This document shows, one piece after another, positions 47,362-58,890 of a DNA stretch of 64,000 bases (its first letter is position 1; each line of letters begins with the position of its first letter). The translations under genes and the position numbers were made by a program. This stretch comes from Progne subis subis (taxonomy: Eukaryota; Chordata; Aves; Passeriformes; Hirundinidae), in NCBI GenBank assembly GCA_022316685.1, contig JAKJHU010000108.1, positions 1,054,001 through 1,118,000 on the forward strand, written 5' to 3'. The notes under the pieces are model-generated. The model was not told the origin of the DNA. It worked only from the letters and a program-made list of their open reading frames with translations, and made no database searches.

Positions 47362-47652
47362 GGCAAATGTGCCGTGTGTGTCACACCGGGGGGAGCAGGC
47401 TGCTGATTCCCTTCATGCCTCATTACCCAGCAGCGCCTGGCACGATGATTTATTCAGCACAGCGCTGGCCCAGCTCTCAGACAGGTCCCGTGTCCAAGTG
47501 GAAAACACGCTCCCTCCCGTTTTCCTGCCGAAAGGAAGAGCAGCCAGGGCATCTGAGGCCACAGAACTCTTCTCTGAAGTGATGCAGGAGGAATTGTATG
47601 GAGCACTGGATGCCAAAGTTAGGCTGGCTGTGCCTCGAAATGAGCTCAGAAG
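47362..47652. other. No gene seen
   Basis: Unique sequence. Frames here on both strands are short and unmatched. Confidence 0.55.
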
Positions 47653-47900
47653 TATACCATATATAATATATATATAATATATAATATGTAATCATGGACT
47701 ATTTCAGAGATCTAATAAAATTATCTATTATATATAATAGATTGTAATATATATATTATATATGTGTGTCTTTATTATATACCATCTATATCATATATAT
47801 CCATCTCATATATATATACACACACACACACACCCCCATAATATATCTCCACCTGAAAATAAATATATATATTCTATATATATTAAATATATGCATATTC
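47653..47900. repeat. Compound AT-rich microsatellite with CA run
   Basis: About 250 bp of TATATA, ATATAATATA and TATTATATA units with a CACACACACACA run at about 47820-47832. Many parts are self-complementary and could extrude hairpins or cruciforms. Confidence 0.95.
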
Positions 47901-48139
47901 TGTTCTGACACGCGAATTACATGTTGGGTTGGGGTATTTTTTGAGCGTAATTTCATTTCGCACAGGGATCAGTCCTGCCTGTGACTCCACGGCTGGGACA
48001 GGGAACCCCACTCAACTACACCCTCCGGGCCCTGCCACAAACAGCAGGAAGCTGGGCAGGACGGAGAAGAGCAGGGAAAAAAGGGATATTCCTCACTTTT
48101 GGAAGCTGCTAGGTGGAGTGTCAGCAGTGAGAGGAGAGC
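47901..48139. other. No gene seen
   Basis: Transition from the AT microsatellite to the CpG island. Nothing recognised. Confidence 0.5.
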
Positions 48140-48380
48140 ACAGCCTCCTGCAGCATCCCCGGGCCGGGAGCAGGGCCGCGGGAATGAAAAGCCCCGGGGA
48201 GCGGCACAAGCTTTGTGCAGGGGGTGACTGCTCGGGGTTTGGGCTCTGCCCACCGGCCGTGTTGGAGCAGCAGAGCCGCGCCCTGCGGCACGGAGCTGCG
48301 AGCGCAGATGCCCACCGCGCTCCGCATCCGGGAGGGGACCGCTGCTCCTCCGGGGCGCCGCTTTTGGGCAGCGCCAAAGC
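48140..48380. promoter_or_regulatory. CpG island (possible promoter or orphan island)
   Basis: By eye, lines 48121-48360 hold about 23 CpG dinucleotides at roughly two-thirds GC, giving an observed/expected ratio near 1; most of the window is strongly CpG-depleted. Scattered CpGs continue to about 48690. Open frames cross it on both strands (minus 47969-48745 from the first ATG; plus 48586-49164 from the first ATG), but neither has recognisable domains and GC-rich DNA opens frames by chance. It could be the promoter of an unannotated transcript, an enhancer-type orphan island or a methylation-free relic. Confidence 0.65.
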
Positions 48381-48439
48381 CCCAGAGCCAGCAGCTCCAG
48401 CTGGGACAGCTTTGCCTCCCTCTTCTCCCCCTCAGGACG

Positions 48440-48446
48440 TATAAAA
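48440..48446 (+). promoter_or_regulatory. TATA-box match near CpG island
   Basis: TATAAAA in the context GGACGTATAAAACGAG, about 60 bp after the CpG island, would place a start near 48470-48475. No start codon in good context with a recognisable protein follows. It may be fortuitous. Confidence 0.35.
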
Positions 48447-48690
48447 CGAGTTCCTGCTCTCCTTCCTGACACCAGAAAAGCCTGGATTGCTTCCCATTGT
48501 GCTGCCAGAGCTTGAAACGCGGCCATGCTATTTACAGCATCTTCTTTGCCCGGAGGGCTTGGAGACGCATCCCGATTTTTCCAGCATGTGCGAGCAGCGG
48601 GCGCTGCCGCATGTGCCAGCACGGCGAGCCCGGCCCTACCTGTCCGTGCTGCCTTGTGGCCGCTGGAAGCACTACAGAGGGAAAAAAACT

Positions 48691-51600
48691 GGATTTCCCA
48701 ATGAATTCCGTCTGCGCCCCCATTGTTCTCAGCGCTCCGTTGCATCCATCCTTCAATTCTTGGTGGGAAAGGGCAAATTAAAGCAAGGCTCTCGAGGGTG
48801 GGGCTCGGTTTCTGGTCCTCTGAACTGTCATGCTCGCTTTTGGCCTCTCCAGAGCTTTTCAAAAGGCTTCCAGTGCCTCAGAAGCCTCAAATCTCTTGGT
48901 TTTCAGCGGGAGTTGGGCTCCTGCGGGAGCTGCAAAAAGCATGTTCTGCCTGTGAGCGTCCTGGAGAAACATCCCGGCTTCTCCATGGACATTTACCAGC
49001 CCTGGGAAAGGCTCCGGGTGTTGGGATATAACTGGGGTGACTTTTGGAGCCTGTTGGGGTGGGAGAAGCTCCAGCAAAGCTCATTCCAGCCTCGCACTGA
49101 GAGGAGAAGGGAGCCAGGAGACTTTATTGCTACAGACAGGACGAGGAACTCAGCCAGGTTTTAGCTCATGGTGTGTCCCCAAATGTCCCCAAGGGATCAG
49201 ATGGACCAGACAAGAGAGCCAGGGAGGGACTTCAGAGCTGGTACCAAAGGCAAAGCAAGCTCTGACTCAAAGGGACTTTGGGGCTGTTCCTGTTGGGAAT
49301 TCAGTCAAGGAAATTAAGATTGGAAATCCCTCTAAAGAGATTTTTGGTCAAACCCCCAGCAGGCAGAATCAGAGGGAAGAAACAGAGTGGAAGTGTGTGA
49401 TGGGTACAAAAAATGTGCCAGACTCCAGGTCTCTTCCAACTTTGGGACCTACTCAAATAAAGAAGAATTTTCTGCATTAATTCGTTGGAAGACTAGATAA
49501 GAGGAGCTGGCACGTTTTCCAGTGTGCAGCAGGTAATCCAGAGATGTTTAACGTTAAATTGCAAGCAAGCTGAACTCTGAAGGTGGTGCAAGGACAGAGC
49601 AGGAAGCGCAGCAGCTCCCAAGGCTGTACCAGCGTCCCCCTAATCTCCCACACAACTTTGGGCCAGGACTTCAGATCCCTGATTAAAAGTAATCAAAGGT
49701 TGCTGTGATAAAGCTGAGGCAGCAAATGATGCAGGAAAGATGCAGCCACAGAATTCCAAGGGACTCAGCTTAACAAATTAGATTAACGATGATTTTTTTT
49801 TCAGTGTCTTGTTGTAGGGTAATAAATGACAGCAGGCATTTACCTGTGACAGCCTCTTGTTTTATATTCCAGGCAAAATAAAGTTGATGGAAGGAGGAGA
49901 AAAAGACAAACCGCACAAGCAGCAGCGTTGAGCTCAGGGAATTCAATTTTCTCCTCTCTCAGGAGAGAGCTGTCTCAAGGCTAAATGTTTTGTGTGCACA
50001 GGTACGTGTGATAAATACTCCTGGAGAGATGCTGAAGTGCAATTCTTCTGAAGGAGCGGAGCTGCATCATTTGTGCTGCGTTTCCAACCTGAAAACAGCT
50101 CGACTTCAATAAGACATGATACTTTAAAAGAGAAGGGAAGAGAAGAAAGGAAAGAAAAGGGGGGGAGAAATCAAGATTTGTTCGTAATTTCTGATATAAG
50201 GCAAAAAGGTTTAGGGTTTTTCTTCTGAGCAAGAAGAGCTAAAAGCCATTTTATTGCACTGAGAGGGTTGGATGTGTTATTTTGCCAGCATAAAAGGACT
50301 TGCTGTGTATCAATTCCTACAGGATTAAAGAGTTTTTCTGGTGCCTAATCCCAGAGATGGCTCAGCTGAGAGCGCAGAGAATATCAGAGCTGAACACGAA
50401 AGTTTAGAGCAGAAAGCTACCACAAGGAGCATCAAAATGCAGTATTTTTCAGCCATCACAGTGGCACAAGAATGAGGCTGGACCCTAAATCCAAGCAACT
50501 CTACAAAACCCAGGCTGTGTCAGGAATTTGATTTTCTGGCCTCCTTGATCCTACAACTTCAGCAAAGCTGGATTTCTTTGAAAGGCAACTCCTCACTTCT
50601 TTGCTGGACATCCCCAAATTAATCGAGCACCCTATGCCATGGCTGGCCAGAATTTGGACATCAACCTGGAATTCCCACATGCAAAATTCCAGACTTAGCA
50701 CTCCCCAGGAGCCGGCAGCACGGGCAGGTGTGTGGGAGGAAAATGCCAGCTGTCCATGGGCACCACAGCAGAGCTGAGGCATAAAAAAGGCAATAATTTC
50801 CATCTCCTTAATCATGCCCTCGGGCTGGGAGTCAGCAGCGGCTGCCTTAAATCCCAGCTCTCCGTGAAGAGAGCTCTTCACAGGGAGCTCATCATCCCCG
50901 TGAATCGAGTGGATCCATTTCAGTTTTTCCACTCCAAGTCGCTGCTGAGTTCAACTTTGGCTCTGCAACAAAAGGAGCCCTCGCTGCACAGGGCTGCGAG
51001 GTGAGAGGAGCACAGAGGTGCTTGGAAAGCAGCTCCTGCAGCCCTGGGAGAGCTGCTGAGCTCTCCCCCCGGATCTCCCATTGGATTTCTCCGTGTAAAA
51101 AGAAATTCGGTGTTTAACTCCCGGCAGTCTGAGGGAGGGGAAAGGTGGCAGTGGGATTTCCTCCCTTTGTTTTGGAGACCTACAATAGCAGCGCTGGGTT
51201 TTTGAGGGAGGTTTGGCTGAAGTTTCCGCACCTCCAGGGCTGTAGAGCCTCACCTTTTCTAAGGGTTCCTGAAGCACTTTGCAAAGACATGGGACAGCGT
51301 GGGACTCTGTGATGGGTTGATGCTGGCCAAGCACCAGTGCCCCCACAAAAACCATGAGCAAAACCAGCACGGAGCCAACAGCCTTGAACAGCCCCAAGGA
51401 GATTTGGGGGCTCCCCGAGCTCTGCAGGAGCCACCCAGCCCCTCCCTGGGCTCCCAGATGGAGCATTTTAAACCACCTGAACAACCCTGAGATGGTGTTA
51501 CAATACTTCATGCCACGAGAGAAAAAGAAAGCAGGGTTGCTTCTCATCCCACCTGAGGGAGCTCATGGAAAATGTCATTACAAGTGAGAGGAACGCTTCG

Positions 51601-54282
51601 ATTTTGGACATACTGACACTTCACTACGGAATTTTCTATATCCAGACTTTCCTAAACAGCTTTAGCTTGCACCAATCGATTTTTAACCCTCACCTGAATG
51701 CATCTGCTCCTTCTTGGGGATTTTTTTTTTCCATCGAATACACACCCCCTGCCTTTTCAAGCCACTGCCTGGTCGCTGATTTATTCCAAGAACTCTCCTT
51801 TCTTCTCAATATCTCCCTTATCCTTTCTTTGCCTGTTGGTAACTTGGCTTATCCCATTTAAGTGGTTTGCAGGGTCACAGTGAGTGTCAGGGGATGTTTG
51901 TCTTATGTCCCATGAATTTAAAACTCCCTTGTCCTGCAAATGCTGTTGTTCCTGTGGCTGCATCACCCCCTTAACTGTGCGCCACACACAATACTTTGGT
52001 TTTTTCCAATTTTTCTATGAGCTCTTTTAGTGATTTTAAAGTTTTTAAGGTGTCTGGGTGAATTCCCAGAGCTCCAGATCACCACAGAGCTCAGAGTAAC
52101 TGCCCTGGTGCCTACCAGATGAGGGAAAGCTTTTCATTTGTTTCAGAGGTAAATGCAATAAATACCCACAACATCTCCATTAAGCAGAACTTTGTCTGGT
52201 GTTTACTTGGAAACCACTCTCAGATGTGTTCCTGCCATAAAGCCCTAATTATGGAAGGGTCAGCAGGACTAAAACTCCTGGTGTTGAGTGCTACACCTCG
52301 TGGTAAAGTGTCTGTAGGTTTTTTTCAGATGTTTAACCAAGCAAGGTTTAGAGAAACAAATAATAATACACAGAGCAGGAGAGGAAAATCACTCCAGAAT
52401 GCTTCACACCCTTGTGCTGGGGGCTCTTTTTGTCCTGCCAGCATGCAAGGAACTGATGCAATGAAATTAAAATCATTATTGGATATAACCCATGCATCAG
52501 GAGAAAAAGCCCAGCTATTTCAGAGGCAACCTGAACCAAGCAGGAGCGATGGATGCTGCCCTGCCATTCCTGTTCCATGCGCAAGGAGATGCTGCATTTG
52601 CCTCTCTGCTGAGCCACCAAATCACCTCAGGTACCTCAGGCAGAGAAAATGTTCCAAAGAAAGCAAAAATGAGTCGCAAAGTGGGACTCGAAACAGGTTT
52701 CTGCTATGAACTTCAGCAGAAATCCATAATAAAGAGTGAGTGCACATTCTGAATGCAGCGTCCACAGACAGGTATTTATCACTTACATCTATGGGAACAC
52801 AACAGGTTCGTTTCGACAATTAACCTTTTTACTTTGCACTAAACAGCCACGGGCCAATCCAAGAGGAAGTGCTTGGAGCAGGGGCTGGCCCCTGCACTGC
52901 CCCTCACCAAGGGAGTGTCAGCCCCATCCCCTCTCCCTGCATCAGTGACCTTTCAGATCTCCTCTGCTGAGCACAACACCTCCACAGACAGAGCACGGAG
53001 TCAGCTCCAACCAGAGCCTCTCACGGCAAATAATCCCTAAATCAAACAGAGAAGAAATTCAGGGGCAGATCTCTGCTTTCCTTCTTTATTAGCAGCTTCT
53101 CTTCCTTCTGTTCGCAACTTCCAGGGGGAATAATTCCCAAAGGATCTTCCTTGCCTGTGAATGGCCCCGTCCCAGCAGTGTTTAATGCAGCCCAGAGGGA
53201 TGCAGAGCTCTCAGCTCCAGCCCAAGTTTTGCCCCGAGGTTGAACCTGCGGTTTGCAGATCCCATCCTGCTCCACCACCCCCAGCTCACTCAGCATTCCC
53301 TGTACACTTCCCAGCCCTGGCTGCTTCCCTCAGGCACGTGGGGATGATGCTCCTGCCCCAGGAATGCTCAGCCTGGCTGCCTGCCCCTCCCCTGAGCTGC
53401 TGCACCGCCTGATCTCGCATCCTGGCCTTGCTAAGCTGAGCCCAGCACCTCTGCTGGGATCTGCTCTGCTCCAGAGGGAACACACAGACGGGAGCCTTCA
53501 GTTTGTAACACCCCAAATCCCCCTGCTCCCACTGACAGAGGAGGTTTGCAGTTCTGTGCTCAGGGTTATGGATTAAGGGAATTCACAGCAATGATGGGAA
53601 CATCCACCAGGAATCCCAGCTTCCAGCCTCAGGCAGGCTCCATGTCGAATCCCATGCAGCAGGACAGGGAGAGGCAGAGCTTTCCAAGCTTTTCCTCTCC
53701 TTTCTCTGCCACAAACTGTGGGACTGAGCAAGGCAGAGCCAGCACTCACACGGTTACTGCTGCTCTCCTGCCAGCTGGAAGGAGACACAGCTTTTCATGG
53801 GTCAGAACTCCTCAGCAACGCTCCAGTTTCCAGCTCATGTCTCCTGAGATGCACAAACCCCCTCCGACTCGCCGTGGACATCATTTCCTTTTCATCTTCC
53901 TCTGTTTTCAAATTGCTGAGCAATATAAATGCTTTTAACAGCCATTCCCACATGCTTGATTTACTCCACAGTTTCTGCAGAGATTTCCTAACAAGCCAAG
54001 CTTGCCTAAACCCTGTCTTGTTGGTGTTTTTAACTTGCAGGAGTTCAGCAATTGATTAAAGAGGGAAGAAATGTCTGATATGGAAGGGGCTCTGACATCT
54101 CAGAGCCTGGAGTGGGTTCCATAGCAGGACAGAAGTGAGCTGCAGGTTTTCTGCGGCTCCTGACAGTTTGCTGGGACTCTGCCCCTGTCCCTTTTTCTCC
54201 TTCCGTTGCTTTCTTGATTTCTCCATTTATAAAGCCACACCTTCATGTGTGACCGGTACTTTTATACAGAAACCTTTCTATA
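48691..54282. other. No gene seen
   Basis: 5.6 kb without CR1, RNA gene or recognisable coding sequence. 49640-49900 is AT-rich and repeat-free (AACAAATTAGATTAACGATG, GTAATAAATGACAGC) and may be conserved. Short frames around 50950-51550 and 52119-52709 lack similarity. Confidence 0.55.
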
Positions 54283-54420
54283 TTAAACCATAAAATCATT
54301 GGGATTGAAAACGATCCATTTTCAAGATCATCCAGTCCAACCCCCAAGCCAGCGCTGCTGAGCCCTCCGCTAAACTGTGTCCTCAAGGATGCCACATCCA
54401 CATCTTTAAACATAAAAAGG
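54283..54420 (-). mobile_element. CR1 LINE fragment of the older type
   Basis: ATAAAATCATTGGGATTGAA, then TCAAGATCATCCAGTCCAAC, CCCCAAGCCAGCGCTGCTGA, CCGCTAAACTGTGTCCTCAA and GATGCCACATCCACATC. It belongs to the same CR1 branch as the 4.7-kb fragment. Confidence 0.9.
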
Positions 54421-56379
54421 CCAATTTATTGCTTATAACCATTTCTGCCATACCCTAAGTGCTGTAATTATTCCCCTTGCACAGTGTCTGCAGTCCTGCA
54501 AACACAGAATTAAAACCAGATTGGGAGGTTTTGGAGTGGCCTCAGATCCACTCTCTGTTCAGAGTTCCCTCTTCAGGTGTTAGGGGGAAGCTGTGCCAGG
54601 AGAAAGGCAGGAAACTCCAGGATCTGGGTGCCTGGATGTGGCCTTTGGCCCAACCACAGGAAAGCAGGGAAGACCAAGATGATGACAACACATTTAAAGT
54701 GTCATGATATAGGAACAGCCAGGAAAATGCTGCTTCTGACCCCTTTTTCCTCAGCCTCACCAGCCACCAAAGACAAAACACTTCTCCACCATCCTTTTTT
54801 CTTACTGATAGAGAGATCAGAGATTGAACCCAGCTTTTCCCCCCTTAATCTCAGCCTCGTGTGTAGCTGGAGAATTAGAGGGAGGTTTAGTGCCAGTATT
54901 ACCCCGCCGGATCTCAGCCTAACTTCCAGGCACCCCATAAATGGAAGGAGCCAGGAATCTTTTGTGCTGCAGAGACATTCAGGCAGCTGACACTGGCACA
55001 TCCTCGGGAATGTACAATCATCATCACTTCAGGCAGTGATGCTTTTCAGGCAATAAACCCTGATTGGCCTTGTTCTCCACCTGCAGCAGTAATTTAATCC
55101 ACTTCACTCAATTTAGCAATGGGCTTCTCAAAAGAAGAGCTGGAGACCCAGGTAATTAATTTAGAAAAGGGTTTGAATTTTGCTGGAGAGGGAAAGGAAT
55201 CCTAAAGTCGTTACATAAAATCACCCAAAAATTTAGAGCTCTTAAACTACAACCAGTGCTGGGGGTGGAAAGGAATTCTGGTATAAAGAAGTATTCCAGA
55301 CCAGAGAATATTCAATGTACACACAAAACGTGGGCAAAGCTGGAAGCAGCTGGTGAGATTAAACACTCCAGAGACTCCACAGAGAGATGGTTACCCCCAT
55401 AACCATAATAATAATAATAACTAATATTATGATAATATTAACTCACCCACATTTTTATTTCTTTCTGTCTGATGTCAATTTACTGACAATTAATGCACCA
55501 AGATCTGCCCATCGCAGGGCAGAGAGGAATGGGGAGCACCAGAGAAATGACTCAGGGCTGTTCCAAAGTTGCTGGAGCAGCGCTGAATCCCAGTGAAATC
55601 CCTTTTCCTTCACCAAAAGCTGACATTCCCCTGAAATTTTAGGGGAACTCCAAGAACTTTGCTCAGTTGTGATGACGGAAGCGTGGAAATTGCAGGGCGA
55701 GCTGCAGGATCACCCCAAATAAAGGATATTTATACATCAAGCATGAGCTTCACAGGTGGTTTTGGGATTGTCCAGCACCAACACATCCTGGAAAACCAGA
55801 ATATCGTGGATAACACGTCCCTGCCACCTCAGGCTGAGCCCTGGCAGCCGAAGCAGCAGAGTTCTCATCTCCAATAGGTCCAGTCCCTGCTCCACCATCA
55901 CACATCCCCACCTCTCTGCCCTCAGCCCAAACTCTGGCGCTGCCTGGAGCTGGGCTTGGGAGAGAAAAGTCCAAATTGACTTGCAGATGGGTGTTTGGGG
56001 AGGAAAGAGGTTATCCCTGACTTACAGCAGGTGCCAGAACTATGAGCTCTGCAGAGCCAAAGCAGCTGGGGAGGAGGAAACAGGATGGTAACCCCCCCAA
56101 AACGCTGCCACCCTGGCATTTGGTTAATGCCTGGATATTTTGGGATGCTTCTGCACCCGTTTTTCTCACAAGGTGGGAATCCGAGTGTCCCACGGGGCAG
56201 GGACACCCTGAGCTGGCCTGACAGGGAGGGTAAAGCCAAACCCAGAGCTCAGCACAGCAGTTCAGCTGCTATAAAATATATAAATATTATAAATAAACCC
56301 CTCTGGGACAAGAGGACACGGCACAGGGACACTGGAGCGGCACCGGAGCCAGCCAAGGTAGCAGAAAATGTGAATTAAT
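54421..56379. other. No gene seen; one (AAT)n microsatellite
   Basis: 2 kb of unique sequence with an ATA/AAT repeat at about 55403-55441. A short C run lies near 56092. No gene recognised. Confidence 0.6.
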
Positions 56380-56570
56380 GAGCTCCCCTGCACCAAACTT
56401 GCTCCCACATGCAGGCATTCAGTGCCCTGCACCCTTTAGCAACCCCATTATCAGGGTTTTCCCATTGTCTGGAGCTGCAGCGGCTCCGTTATCCGGGACA
56501 ATGAAAGCCAGGCTGCACTCTGGTACCTTTCTCCACATCCTAAGAGCCATCCCTTTCCCTTTCTCTCGAG
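56380..56570. promoter_or_regulatory. Candidate regulatory block with nested SOX-like dyad
   Basis: CATTGTC (56463-56469) faces GACAATG (56497-56503), an exact 7-base inverted repeat. Inside it GGAGC and GCTCC form a second, smaller dyad around a CTGCAG core. SOX-type factors bind the ACAAT core and some bind as facing dimers, though usually with much shorter spacing. Confidence 0.35.
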
Positions 56571-56689
56571 AAGAAAGTTCAAAAAAATAAAATAAAATTA
56601 AAAAAAGGAAAAAAACCCCACACTTCGGGTTCTGCCTCCGAGCTCTGACCTGCCTGGGCTGAATGATCTACCCCAGAAAAGACCTAAAT
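56571..56689. repeat. A-rich low-complexity tract
   Basis: AAAATAAAATAAAATTAAAA and neighbouring A runs at about 56580-56616, followed by ordinary sequence. Confidence 0.8.
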
Positions 56690-57430
56690 ACAAATATTAA
56701 AGGTTAAGCTTTCATTTCCCACTCAATTAATTAACAATTCTCTAAACACACACGCACACACCTCTCTTCCCAAACTTCTGCAAGTCAGCACATTTTTATT
56801 TTATTTTTTTATTTTTCCACCGCAGACTGTCGGGAGCTCCTTTCCCCCTCCCGCCTCGCTTCAAACTTTATAATAAAACCCCAAAAGTTCACATAATGTC
56901 TGGCTATTGTTTCTCCGAGGAGGAATTCTCCTCCCCGCCTCCTCCTTTCTCTGTATCTCTGAGGCACCACATGGCACAATAAGAGCCCTTTCATGTTCAA
57001 GACTCAGAGTCGTTGCTGTGGTAACTCACCCAGCCTCACCGAGTATCCAAATAAATAGCGAAAATTTAAAAATAAATAAATAAAAAAAATTTATATATAT
57101 ATATAAAATAAAAATCAGAGCCCCAGCGGAGCCGGCTGCAATCTTATCTCCGCCGCGATGGCTTCAAGGGACATTAAGAAGCCAAATAATGACCTTTTGC
57201 CCAGATTAGTCACCTAAAAGTGGCGATTATTGGAGACAGAAGGACATTTGTGCTGTTCCAACAAGTATTTGGAGCACAAAGACGGGCAAGACGCAATGCA
57301 GAGCACCAGTAGCCAGTGGCATCAAAATGCTGCTCTTGGAGTTTTTAACCACTTGCAGACAGATTTCTCTCTCCCTTCTCCTTTTGCTCCTCAACAGCTT
57401 CGGGCTCGACACTCCCGCGGAAGCTTTTGA
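56690..57430. promoter_or_regulatory. Candidate enhancer block containing an RFX X-box
   Basis: Repeat-free except for an AT stretch at 57067-57110. It has CAATTAATTAACAATT (about 56725-56740), the X-box GTTGCTGTGGTAAC at 57012-57025, and a long unique segment with isolated CpGs (57120-57420). RFX factors bind GTTGCC..GGCAAC inverted half-sites, often in ciliary and neural genes. The match is seen; binding and conservation are inference. Confidence 0.45.
57012..57025 (+). promoter_or_regulatory. RFX X-box match
   Basis: GTTGCTGTGGTAAC fits the two-half-site RFX consensus (GTTGCY, 2-base spacer, GGYAAC) with both arms intact. Confidence 0.5.
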
Positions 57431-57699
57431 AGGATTTTTATTCTTTTAATTTATATATATGTAATTTTTTTTTTTAATCTCACGGGCAAAGCGGCATTAA
57501 TTGCTACCTCGCAGGAAATGCTTGTTACAAAGAGGAAGCTGCGCTTTCCCTAGGAAAAAAAAAAAAAAAAATCAAAAAAAATTTTAAAAAGGGGAAAAAA
57601 TGGATTTTTTTTTTTTTTTTCCTTCTTCTTGTTCTTCTTTCTTTCCCCTCCCTCTACGTGCCGAGACAAGCCACCGCTTGAGGCCCCCGAGTATCTGCT
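57431..57699. repeat. A and T homopolymer cluster
   Basis: A17 (57555-57571) and T16 (57605-57620), 33 bp apart in inverted orientation, with further short A and T runs around them. Confidence 0.9.
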
Positions 57700-58085
57700 A
57701 TTATCAGTTAAGTCACGTCTAGTGCCAGGCAAAAGGTCATTTCAGGTCATTCCCGAGATGAAAGGAAGGGGTAATGTATGTGAGAATGCCTGAACTGGCA
57801 AGCCAAGAGAAAAAAAAAAGGGCGAGGGGGTGAGGGAGAAAAAAGGGAGGAAGGAAAAAGGATGCGAGACGAGGAAGAGAGGGATAGAAAGAGGGAGGGA
57901 GAAGATGAGAGGATGATATCAGGCTGAAAAGGAATGTTCTTATTGCCAGGAAACAAATAAAAGCCCGGACCGCAGCACCTCTGCTGACACGCTGTGAACT
58001 TGATTCCTCATCAAATAAAAAGGCTGCCACGTTTTCCGGGGTCATCTTTTTAATTCATTCCTTCAATTAGGGTTTTCTGGTTAGT
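57700..58085. promoter_or_regulatory. Candidate enhancer block containing a DR4 element
   Basis: Unique block with GCTATTATCAGTTAAGTCACG, the DR4 element, a purine-rich GGGAGGAAGG stretch (57820-57910) and TTTTTAATTCATTCC with CAATTAGGG at its end. No frame. Regulatory role is inferred from motif density. Confidence 0.4.
57734..57749 (+). promoter_or_regulatory. Perfect DR4 nuclear-receptor element
   Basis: AGGTCA, spacer TTTC, AGGTCA. Two exact half-sites at four-base spacing is the classical element for thyroid hormone receptor or LXR with RXR. Twelve fixed bases are unlikely by chance in 64 kb (about 0.01 expected for this spacing). Confidence 0.55.
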
Positions 58086-58225
58086 TTTTCCTTTTTTTTT
58101 TTTTAAAACCTTAACTGCTGAGAAAGGCAAATGCTTAAGGGGGACAGGACTATCCATTGTCTGGGGTGTCTGCTTCAGCTTCCTTTGTCCGGGAATTAGA
58201 AGAGAAGAGGTAGAGGCTGCTTGCG

Positions 58226-58229
<4 letters not shown>

Positions 58230-58279
<50 letters not shown>

Positions 58280-58286
58280 GCACCAA

Positions 58287-58317
<31 letters not shown>
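58230..58317. repeat. T47 / A30 inverted homopolymer pair
   Basis: T run 58230-58276, 11-base spacer AATGCACCAAC, A run 58288-58317. The arms can pair into a 30-bp hairpin. T47 is the longest homopolymer in the window. Confidence 0.95.
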
Positions 58318-58319
<2 letters not shown>

Positions 58320-58320
<1 letters not shown>

Positions 58321-58890
58321 ATTTTGCATTTAGCGGTGCAAAATAAAATATCACGATGCTGGAGAGCAGACAGCCCAGCCTTTCTCCATTTGCCTTTTCT
58401 CACTTCTCCCCCTTCCCCCGCTCGGTTCCCCTCCCCGTTTCCATAAGGTAGTAGTCGGATGAAATTTTCAGCGGAGCCCATCAGTCATTCCTGAACGCGT
58501 TCCAAGGCTCCCCCTCCGCCCCGGCTCCTCGCATCCACCTCCCCCTGCTCCCAGCTCCGGCTGGACCTGTCTAACAAATCATTTTTGTAGGACAAGCTCC
58601 CGGCTCTCCCCGAGCTCGCAGGGCCGGGGAGGAAGAGCCTGAGCGGGGTTTTTGTTGTTGTTGTCCCTTTATTCGTAAAAACATTCCCGTTCTGGGATGT
58701 CCTCCCCCTCCTCCTCCTCTCTGCTCCCCCCAGCCTCAAGCTGACCGCACTGGCTTTGCCTGGAGCCTCAGTGGAGTGTTGGGAATGACATCACATGAAA
58801 TTCTCCTTTTATCAGCGTGCTGGGATCCCTTCTGTGCACAGCAGCCTCACCCAGCCCCATAAAAACATCTCCTTTGTGCTTTAACCCTCA
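58320..58890. other. Candidate regulatory stretch, partly CpG-enriched
   Basis: Unique sequence with a mild CpG cluster (58490-58640), GAACGCGTTC (58494-58503, a 10-bp palindrome), the CRE-like AATGACATCACATG near 58785 and CCATAAAAAC near 58856. No gene recognised. Confidence 0.35.

Noticed and set aside
47969..48862. Long minus-strand open frame over the CpG island (ATG-started part 47969-48745, 258 codons)
   Set aside because: Composition is alanine, serine, proline and arginine rich as expected from GC-rich DNA, there is no recognisable domain, and a plus-strand frame overlaps it. Not enough for a CDS call.
48487..49164. Plus-strand open frame after the TATA box
   Set aside because: It opens with TTG; the first ATG is at 48586, leaving 192 codons with no known similarity and no splice support.
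57158..57217. 19-codon micro-frame with a good Kozak context (GCCGCGATGG)
   Set aside because: Too short to judge. No transcript or conservation evidence is available, and such contexts occur by chance.
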